Below are positions 55,836-64,000 of a stretch of DNA of 64,000 nt, in pieces; the first letter of the stretch is position 1, and every line of letters starts with the position of its first letter. The position numbers and the translations under genes were made by a program. Below the pieces are notes generated by a model that saw only the letters and a list, made by a program, of their open reading frames with translations, made no database searches and was not told the DNA's origin. Source of the DNA: Neodiprion pinetum (taxonomy: Eukaryota > Arthropoda > Insecta > Hymenoptera > Diprionidae); the NCBI RefSeq assembly GCF_021155775.2, contig NC_060238.1, positions 3,520,001-3,584,000 of the forward strand, given 5' to 3'.

Positions 55836-56884
55836 TATTATACATTTACTTATGTATGTATACCTTTCCTTACGTAATTACATAAAATTCACGGTACTCA
55901 TATAATCTGTGTTATTTTATCATTTTCCCTTACGCTTGTTATTGTAACTGATTCATTTAATTGGTTTATTATTATTATTTTCATATCTTTTTTTAAAAAT
56001 AATATTATTGTTATCGTTATTACTATAACTATATTCATCTGAATTTCTTTCAATTATCCACAATTCAATTTAACTTCACTTGTTTGACTTTTCTTCACCT
56101 ATATCGATCCTCACCTTGTATATTTACAACTTGGATCTACGTACCGATAAATATCATATTCATTTATACGTATTCAATATATTATACATATCCAAAATCT
56201 CGAATTATTATTTATAGTCTGCATTCGTATAAGAAAAAATTTACATTTACAATTTGGTTAAGCTTCCGGAATAGATCGACGGACAGCGGCCATGTCAAGT
56301 TTCGTTTTACGCGAATTTTATTCGACGGGTGAGTTTTTTCATCATAATCTCATCCTCACCATTTTCTAGATATATTATATATTTATTTACTCATACCTGG
56401 CATCGCCGTCGTCGATCGATCACCCTTCACTTCGTTTCGCCTTAGTGTTCAGTGGCCACGGTTTTAACTGATGTATCAAGTGCAAAGTCTCGACAGAAAA
56501 GCTCAAAAGCTTTGGCTGAATTTACGTCGTTTGAATGTCGTAGAAATAATATTCCCTAAACGTATATACAGAGAATGAAAGTGAAATTGAAGAAAGAATT
56601 TCATGGAATTTATTCACAAAATAAAATAAAAAACAAAATAAAAATCAACCCTTATTCACCGTAAACGGAATAAACAATGTGAGGCTTATGATATCAGAAG
56701 CAATAAAAAGGGGTGACGATATTTGTAAAAAGTTATCTAGGGTTAAAAAAAATCAATATTCAAATTTAGGGACCTTAACAACTTCGGATAAAATTGGAAT
56801 AAACTGAAATTTGTAACATTGATATAATTTGGTAACTCTGCTCATGTCAATAAGCCGTTATATAAAAAGCCTAGATGTACATGT
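52741..56884. other. Very AT-rich intergenic DNA, possibly including minus-strand 3'UTR
   Basis: No gene is recognised. (TA)n runs lie at about 54499-54512, 55500-55518 and 55787-55833. The stretch 54100-56300 is extremely AT-rich with many TTTATT (AATAAA on the minus strand), so it could contain the poly(A) site of the minus-strand receptor gene ending at 57890 if that transcript has a long 3'UTR. An ATG-to-donor segment near 56292-56328 (+) ending ACGG|GTGAGT is too short to call. Confidence 0.5.
55787..55833. repeat. (TA)n microsatellite
   Basis: About 46 bp of uninterrupted TA. Confidence 0.95.
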
Positions 56885-57596
56885 TAGTGTTGTGTGATTA
56901 AGCCGGGTTAATTAGCCGAAAATGAGCTGGCTAAAGTAATTAGCCGTCCAAAATAGTCGACTGGCTAACCGGCCAGACTACGCAAAAATAACTAATTAGC
57001 TGATTCCAACCGCCCAAACCTAAAAATGCAGAAAAAAACAAGAAAATGAGATTTTCACCTTTTGGATTCGAACTTCTGATCAAAATACCACATAAATAAA
57101 CGTTTTTCACTTGCAATTAGAGAAGTTGCTGAGCAAATCCAATTTTAATATCACCCAATAATGTACTAACTACAGTCGGAAAATAATACGTATTTAATTA
57201 TTCGAAAATATGCGGAGTTTAATAAGTGACTTTGAAACGTTGATCCAAACAAGTAAAACGATTTTACGAACGTTGATTTTTCTTCTTAGCTTGACTGATT
57301 ATTAATTATTGATTGATCAACTTTTTAGTCACCTCGGACAATTGGATGACAATGATTCTGTAAAGTGAATGTAACAACAAAACTTATTCTTCTTGCAAGT
57401 TCGAATCTGAAAGGAAAAAAAAAATCATTTGCCCGTTAATTTTACACATTTTTACATTTACCCGTTTAAAATTAGCCGATTGACTAATTTTGGCAGGCTG
57501 CACCGTTTAATCGGCTAACCATTCTGGCCGACCAATCGTTTTAACCGGCTAACTTTGAGCTAATCTGTCTTGTCCGACTAAACCGGTACATCCCTA
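56885..57596 (+). mobile_element. hAT-like MITE, copy 2 (full length)
   Basis: A 712-bp element. The left end is TAGTGTTGTGTGATTAAGCC. The reverse complement of the right end is TAGGGATGTACCGGTTTAGT, and both ends are followed by GGCTAA/CCGGTTAA-rich subterminal sequence. The right terminus also matches the left terminus of copy 1 (CAGTGTTGTACGATTTAGCC), which confirms the terminal inverted repeats. The flanks GTACATGT (56877-56884) and ATACAAAT (57597-57604) agree at 5 of 8 positions, compatible with a decayed 8-bp target duplication. It is non-coding and lies about 300 bp beyond the stop codon of the minus-strand receptor. Confidence 0.8.
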
Positions 57597-57889
57597 ATAC
57601 AAATCACCGATATTAACTACTGAATCAACACCGTTCACAGAAGCGAACGAACAATTAATAATTACATATGCATATTGATAATTATTTCTCCCCGAACGAC
57701 GCGCCCCGTGATTCGCAACGACCAATTTCCCGCTTCCGTATAAACGTGTGGTGGGAGGAAGAATGTTTTTTCTTTTTATATAGTTGTTTGTTTGTTTTTT
57801 TTTGCTGTTTTTGGCGGGCGATTTAAAACCGATCATCGGTTTCCTCAGACGTAATACTCGTTGACGTTAAGCGCGTCGCAATCCCTGCC

Positions 57890-58201
57890 CTATACGCAGC
57901 TTTCCTGAGTCGAGATCAGGGGTGTGCGGACTGTTACAACCTCCCGGGGGTGGTGCTTCCCCGATATTATTCCACTTCCGGGCGTCACGAGGCCGGAATC
58001 CTGCTGCTGCTGCTGTTGCTGTTGCTGAAATCCGAGCGGCGTTGGCTGCCGCACGCTGTGGTCTATGCATGCGTAAACCGTCGCTTCCTTCGTGTACGGT
58101 TTGCCCCCAACGATTACTCCCAATTTTGAGTCCATTCCCGTCGTCGCAAGGGTCGTCGGACGCGCCAGGCAAAGCTCGGCGTACGTCACCTCGCCCGATA
58201 G
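57890..58201 (-). CDS. Last coding exon of a receptor-type cytoplasmic tail (ITIM-like, polyQ, PDZ ligand)
   Basis: A minus-strand acceptor (GTTTTAATAACTGTTTTAG, ending at 58202) opens a phase-0 frame of 103 codons to a TAG at 57890-57892. It begins LSGEVTYAELCLARPTTLAT, where VTYAEL fits the ITIM consensus (V/I/L)xYxx(L/V). It continues through a KEATVYACIDHSV tyrosine motif, a run of nine glutamines (58006-58032), and a Pro/Thr-rich end finishing ESCV, a class I PDZ ligand (S-x-V). Such tyrosine motifs plus a PDZ ligand are typical of cytoplasmic tails of immunoglobulin-superfamily adhesion receptors, which recruit SH2 and PDZ proteins at the membrane. A fasciclin-, nephrin- or Kirre-like receptor is my best guess, without assigning an orthologue. 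The overlapping 138-codon minus frame is a shadow. The phase joins exactly to exon 63618-63775. Confidence 0.85.
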   Translation of the reverse strand, partial: LSGEVTYAELCLARPTTLATTGMDSKLGVIVGGKPYTKEATVYACIDHSVRQPTPLGFQQQQQQQQQDSGLVTPGSGIISGKHHPREVVTVRTPLISTQESCV

Positions 58202-61200
58202 CTAAAACAGTTATTAAAACGAGCGCTGCTCGACGTACGGATCTAAGGCTGACAGGGGATCGGGGGTGAAAATTCACAGCCACACGAAGAGGGGAAAAAA
58301 AAATAAATAAATAAATAAGAAGAAGAGAAGAACAAGCCGAAATTACAATTATTTGGCGATACGTGTCACATTTTTTTTTTTTTTTTGGGAAATATCCAGT
58401 TTTATGTTTGAAATCAAAAATCTTAGGTCAGTGATTGCTGTGGAACTTGGAATTGTTTTTTTTCTATTTCGTTTTTCTGCAAAATTCAGATTCTATGCCT
58501 TGGAAAAGTTTTGTCTCATTGTTGAGAGAAAAAATAATGTTGCAAGTTGTCATATCATGATGAAAAACGAAAGGAAAGAGAAAGGAAAGATTGTTTCTTT
58601 CGCCATACTTTTCATTGCCGTGAAATGAAGGGAAGAGTCTGAAATCTGAAACTGATAAGACTTGACAGACGAATGAAAAAGTTATGAAAAAAAAAAAAAA
58701 ATAAGTATATAAACCGAGAGAAACATAATCGTTTGTTTAGAAAAAATAATAAGGAGAAGAACGTGGATGTTTGTCGGTGAAACGTCGAAATCGAATTGTT
58801 TCCGGTAAAGACGGAAGTTCAAATTGAACGGAACATGGCAATTTTTCACGCTCATCATTTGATTGTAAAATCCTGTGAGTTTCAATTTTTTTTATTCAGC
58901 CGCCTTAGAGATCATTAATCGCAGAAGAGGTAGAAAAAAAGAATGAAAGAAAAAACTGTAGGATTATCAAAGAGACGGAGACTAAAAATGGAAGAGAAAT
59001 ATGAAAGACCAAAAAAAAAAAAATGAATACGCGAAAGGAGAATGTTACTATTCATGAGGAGAAACGTGAGTAGGAATCGCTCGAGTTTAGAATTTTGGTT
59101 CGAGGAATGAAGACGAAGATTACGGTTCTTTGTGCGCTACTAAAAGGGTTGAATTAGCAGATATAATGGCGGTACGCGGTTCTTGATTGAGAGAGAAGAA
59201 AGTTAACCGAAAGTTGCGGTCTGTAGAGCGTCTGCGTCAGCGAATCCTGCAGGAAATTTCCTCGCAGAGTAATACAGAATGAGGAGGACTCTCAAAGGGC
59301 GCGGGGTTTGAGTTAACCAATTTTACCCAGCTGAAAATCCGAGAAGAGAATCTCGATTTTCCAGAACAAAGTGGGAGTTCCCCGTTTTCCTTCTGCAAAA
59401 ACGAGGGATAAGAAACAAGGAAAACAAAGAAAAACAACACGATACGCAAATTGAGTTACGAAGAAAGAAAACACGAGAAAGAAAAAAAAAAAGAAAGAAA
59501 GAGTCGAGTGAAAAACTAAATCACTTCGCTTTGCTCTGCTATAAGCCTGTTATAAAGTTACGCGGTTTTCTCTCTTTTATTGATCCCTTCTGCTCGTTGC
59601 TTGGCAATGAGAGGAAAATATATGCATATTTTACCTACGGACTACAGCGCTCATACTTAGGATTCGGTTATGACCACATAAATTTAAACTTCCCTCAACA
59701 TTTATTGAATACTGTCAAATCATTTCTTGAAACAACGTTTCGTTACGTTTTTAATTGCTACTTTGGGGGTGAAATCCTACCTAAAAATCCTCGAACCGGT
59801 TTTCAAAATCATAAATGCAAATTCGCAGAACAATGTGTTGAATTTTTCGATAACTTGATAATTGTATTTTTTGCACAAGAAGATGGCTGTTCGTGAAAAA
59901 GGAAAGACAGTAAATGAAAATACTGAACGAAAGAAAATGCAGGATATCGATAAAAAAATGTAGAAAATGTATTATTTTACTGTTGAATAATTTCCCCAAT
60001 TTGCAAGTTCGAAGAAGTTGTCAAAATCGAATAATTAAACGAGTAGAAAACGAAAGTGCTTTTTTTGAAAGGATCGTCAGTAAGATGGTGGCAACATTTT
60101 TTAAAACAGTTTTCAGATCGTGGAATTTTTTTTATAAACATATTACATTTTATGAACGTCAGAAATTTTTAAGCTCGCAGAATGAAAGCAACAAACAATC
60201 TTACAAATGAAATAATAATACGTTGAATAAGAGTGAGTTTGCGAATATTCACAAATTTTCGATAACTTTATGAAATTTTTCTATCAATTGCTGTAATCTT
60301 GACGATGGAAGATACTTGATTACTTCACAGAATTAAAAATCTTTGATGTTTCAGATTTTGAAATTTTCTCATTCTCGCACTTTCAGAAATCAGACTTATC
60401 AGAGTTACACGCTCTCGGGATTTTGCCCTTTCGTAACCTTGCACTTTCGTTTCGTCAAAGTTTGACTTATTCACTTCAAATTTTACCCCAAAAAAATCCG
60501 GATTTCAGCGCTTTCGACTCTTCAAATTCGGAATTTCAACTTCGCTCCCGTCTAAGCATCCGAATCACGGTGTCGGCAATTCGAATCCAAAACCGCGACA
60601 AAATCAGACTCCAAAAATTAGCAAAATTAGATATAAAACGTCCGGTCTCCCGGGATGGAATTTATCAATTCCGAAACTCGGGCGCGAGGTATTCACTTCG
60701 TTCTATCAGTTAGCCCCGTTTAGTAGCACGGCGCTGCAGGCGGCAGGCGGTAGTAGCAATAACTTTACAAATTTGCCTAGCTCGTAATTTATGGCCATTG
60801 GAAATTTCCCCGTTAAATACGGGGGTGCAGCCACGTTCCGGCCACGGCTTCATGCCGCCGGTATTGAACTTGAACGTACTCCGTACTGCACCGTATACGT
60901 ACATGTATACATATAGATGCGCCCCTAGTTATCTAGCCTAGTGCAAGTTTTAACTGTGTAAATATATCCCTACCGACACCCGTGAAGGCAGGCATCTGTA
61001 AGCTTGTTAATACATCAGGAACACCTTAAACTTCCATTTCTCCTAACTCTCGGCAAATTGGCTATGATTTCGTAATAAGCTGAACCGAGGAAATGAAATT
61101 TCGATCAATTATATTAGAATTGGATGAACCAAAAACCGTGTTACCAATTTTCGCAATTGCGAATGCGTGATTATATTTTTTACAGATTAATGTGTCTGGC

Positions 61201-63617
61201 AATAAAAAGATTTTTTTCCAATCCTTTAACGTTAAATTTTTAAATAGTCGAAAAATTTATCTCCGTAACGTTTGAATCCGGTAATTTTGATCGATAGTTA
61301 TTTCACAACTTTTTTTCCAAGTCGTGTGTTATCCGCTCAATCCATAGATTGTACTATTCATTAATCATATCTCGGTGATAATTCATCATATATTATATTC
61401 CACGTTTGTGTACTTACGGTCAGGAACCTCTGACTCTACTTCATTAGCATCGAATTTTATCAAGTAATTCACCTATCAGTCATTTATCACCGTTTTTTTT
61501 TTTCTTCCCTCGCTTTCTGTCTGACGTTGTCTTTCATCTCCGTCACTTCCAGGCATACAATGGACTATCTCGAATCTAATCATTGCCGTATGGAAGTTCA
61601 CAAGTATCACAACTTGCTGCGGACTTCGTTATCTAGATAGAACTGATAGTTATAAATTACTCTGCAGTTTGAGAACGACGGAAAGAGTGACGTACAAGTA
61701 CGTGTATTTGTATCGGCGTGTCTAATTGCAGACTAATTGACTAAACGAAACGTTTTCTCGTCAATTTTTTAATCGCTCCGAAAAAATTTCTAAATTTCAT
61801 TTCAGAGATTCGATCGAAGATCCATACGCTTGAAATTAATTAGCCAGCTAAGTAGCTATTACCAATTTATCAAGCGACATAATTTTACGAACGCTTCACG
61901 GTTTCGAGAAACCAAGAATCTTTAATCTTCTTCAAATTACGAGAGAAAAAAAAATACGACGATACCTGTGCCAGAAAATTTTTTCTAATGGCATATTCCG
62001 ATGGAAAAATATTTTTTGCACGATTTTTTTGCACAATGAAAAGCTGAGGGTCATGTGCAGATTTTCAAGCCAACTCATCGAACGGCATGTGCCTATACGT
62101 ATGTATGTATATTGTACGTATAGTCGTATATGAAGATGTATGAAATAACGGGGGCGATAAACCGTGAAACTTTATGGGAAACAATAAAGTTGGCAGGGTG
62201 GCTGGACGCGATGGCTGATAACAGGTGCCGCCTCCACATGCGGGGACTCTCACTGACCAAGGGCGATGATCATGGATCGCGAAGCTTTGCTTTTCGCATT
62301 TTGTATACGCAATATAAGTGATACACGTGTGGTTCATTCCGAGAAAAATTCAGCAACGCCTAATCCTGACAATTTACAGTATGATCAAACATTTGCGGAA
62401 TAATTCAAATGCAGTTGAGAGATTTTTCGCAGTTTTGTTATCAAATAATATTCAAATCAGAGATCGTTTCACTTTTCACAAAAATGTGAAATATGGAATG
62501 AAATAACGATAACAATGGTAAGTAACCGTGTTTAGAAGGAGTAAACTACGTTTAAAAAAATTTAAAAGATCTTTAAATTTCACGGTAACGGTAAAACGGG
62601 TCAAATATTCCTACCATTTTTATTCTAAAATTTTATTCATCAACAATTTACGAATGTTTATAAATAAAAATCCTTCGAGTACTACGATCAACGGAATGAG
62701 AATCGTCGCAAAAAATTTTGATGGTTTAAAAAGATTTGTCGATTTGCCAAGGAATGCTCCATGCGTAACACCGGTAAAGGAGAGAGGAGGAAACGTCAGG
62801 TGAAGCTACTCGATTACATATTGCGGTGTGGTAGCGCCGTTATTTTTACAACGCCTCGCGGATGGCGGATGCCCGGGATCCAGCGGCCATATAAGCTGAA
62901 GAGGACGTGACATCTTCTGAAAAATTCTTTACTTTACGGCCGATCTGGTGCTTTTTTTACAGCTCAGTATTCATCCCGGGACCATCAACAGCCCCGTTTC
63001 AACGCGTCAGCCTCGTTAGCTCAACCGGCGGCCACGCCTATGCACCAGAATCTTCCCAACCGTCCCTTATTTTCACCCTTACATCGTCCCGAGGTGGCGC
63101 AGGGTGAGAATAAAGCAACGATATATCAGTTATGAGGGCATTGCCTGCAAGAATCTACGCTTCTCTTCGTGACATTTCGAAAAATTTCATTAAAAAAGGA
63201 TCACTGATATTCTACAGCGATATCCTGACCTCACTTCTTACAACATTCTCGAAACACAAATAATTCACAAAATGTTTTTACAATTTCGAATCCTCTGGAC
63301 GGTACAAAAAAGCTCAGGAGTTGTGGGCTTTTCGATTAGTTATGGTGTCGACAAATTTTGTTGGACACCGAAATTCGAGTGAGGCTTTAAATTTTTTTAA
63401 ATACTTTTTAGATTGACTTGTTTTGACCTTCGATCGAATGATTCGATTTGATAATTTGGGTTGTACTGACTGTTGTTGAAATCATCCTTCAAAAATGGAA
63501 AGCCTGTTTTTAATTGACCATAGTCATGTGAATTGTATCGTTTTTATAAAATTATGAAAGTTCGGCACTCAGACATGACAGAAAGATGGATAAAGAAAAG
63601 ATCGAATTCGAACTCAC
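58202..63617 (-). other. 5.4-kb intron of the minus-strand receptor gene
   Basis: The boundaries are GT (63617-63616, GTGAGT) and AG (58203-58202) on the minus strand, phase 0. The interior is mostly AT-rich with poly-A/T. It has GC-richer islands at about 60690-60910, 62150-62290 and 62820-63110. The last of these holds a candidate plus-strand exon. No other minus-strand exon is convincing. Confidence 0.7.
62963..63103 (+). CDS. Candidate nested plus-strand exon encoding a Gln/Pro-rich segment
   Basis: An acceptor (GGTGCTTTTTTTACAG ending at 62962) and a donor (GCGCAGG|GTGAGA at 63103/63104) bound 141 nt. In the frame entering at phase 1 and leaving at phase 1 it reads QYSSRDHQQPRFNASASLAQ, continues PAATPMHQNLPNRPLFSPLH, and is open throughout. 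A second AG at 62966-62967 is an alternative acceptor. The composition is typical of insect low-complexity coding sequence. It lies antisense inside the receptor intron. If the donor is not used, the frame continues past an AATAAA at about 63109 to a stop near 63135. No partner exon was found and no family is recognised. Confidence 0.3.
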
Positions 63618-63775
63618 CGGTAAAGTGGGATAATTGTTGTACTCGTTGATCTGATAGGTGGGTGGAAGACCTTGGAGATGGTTGATCTGGTGAGCTGGCA
63701 TCGTGGCCGACTGTCCATCGGGGGTTGTCTGAACGGCGAGTGGCGTCCCGGCGGTCGAACCGGTGAGCTGGTAAT
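63618..63775 (-). CDS. Penultimate coding exon of the receptor-type cytoplasmic tail
   Basis: 158 nt on the minus strand. The acceptor is CTAACTTGAAGATTCAG, ending at 63776, and the donor is CCG|GTGAGT at 63618/63617. The first two bases (AT) complete a codon from the preceding exon, then 52 codons follow: YQLTGSTAGTPLAVQTTPDG, then QSATMPAHQINHLQGLPPTY, then QINEYNNYPTLP. It has several tyrosines, no hydrophobic segment and a Thr/Pro/Gln-rich composition, as expected of a cytoplasmic tail. It leaves in phase 0, matching the acceptor at 58201. Upstream exons encoding the ectodomain and membrane segment must lie beyond position 64000. Confidence 0.82.
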
Positions 63776-64000
63776 CTGAATCTTCAAGTTAGATCGACGG
63801 TTTGCCTCAACTTTGATATGGTAACAGGGTTGGTTTTGGGAAAAGTCGTGCTGTGTCTCCACATCGCATCTTAATCCTCAACTAGCTTATAGCCGGGTAA
63901 TTCAAATTGCAACGCCATCAGTAGGATAAACAAGAAAAAATAAAGAGAGGAGAAGGAGCCGACGAAAATCGTCTGGATCGTGAGAGTGATCCAATACTAA
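63776..64000 (-). other. Start of the next upstream intron of the receptor gene
   Basis: Intronic sequence on the minus strand up to the window edge; no further exon is visible. Confidence 0.6.

Noticed and set aside
57867..58283. 138-codon minus frame over the receptor's last exon
   Set aside because: It runs across the intron-exon boundary and is out of phase with the upstream exon; the 103-codon phase-0 frame fits the splice junction and ends in a PDZ motif.

Overview
The window is eukaryotic nuclear DNA, most likely from an insect. The reasons are an AT-rich background with long poly-A/T runs and many AT, GT and GA microsatellites, GT-AG splice signals, small DNA-transposon derivatives (MITEs), and an intronless CYP3-clan cytochrome P450 of the arthropod detoxification type. 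A hymenopteran is my guess from overall character. It was not tested by any search.

Genes. Only two loci are well supported. (1) 7088-8626 (+) is a complete single-exon 512-residue cytochrome P450 with every catalytic landmark, a TATA/Inr promoter 20-50 bp upstream and a poly(A) signal about 165 bp after the stop. (2) On the minus strand near the right edge are the last two coding exons of a tyrosine-rich cytoplasmic tail: 63618-63775, then a 5.4-kb intron, then 57890-58201. The tail carries an ITIM-like VTYAEL motif, a polyQ run and a C-terminal PDZ ligand (ESCV), which suggests a cell-surface adhesion or signalling receptor whose ectodomain lies beyond the window. A third, weaker locus is a plus-strand pair of splice-compatible exons (36888-37028 and 37553-37593) that look like a last membrane segment plus a short tail. 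Several single candidate exons (2515-2598 +, 3234-3404 +, 34416-34553 -, 41253-41312 +, 62963-63103 +) are listed with low confidence.

Repeats. The outstanding structure is a 6.5-kb tandem array at about 43160-49680, built from a 190/198-bp monomer and a 303/311-bp deletion dimer. It has higher-order repeats of 1115 bp (two copies) and 379 bp (two copies). Its plus strand carries 736-, 395- and 602-codon open frames because most unit lengths are multiples of three; I read this as satellite DNA rather than a gene. Just upstream are a 152-bp direct repeat and an AATAAA plus TGAAAC-rich tail resembling a retroelement 3' end. Other elements are two copies of a hAT-like MITE (35990-36620 and 56885-57596), a 200-bp palindromic element with TA target duplication (15165-15364), a MITE with TATGGGG termini (9691-9938, relative at 27631-27705), a 41-bp minisatellite (21993-22156) and a diverged tandem duplication of about 450-480 bp (39965-40892).

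The rest, roughly 80% of the window, is AT-rich intergenic or intronic sequence in which I see no reliable gene. There is no operon-like organisation, and no sign that the P450 and the minus-strand receptor are functionally linked.
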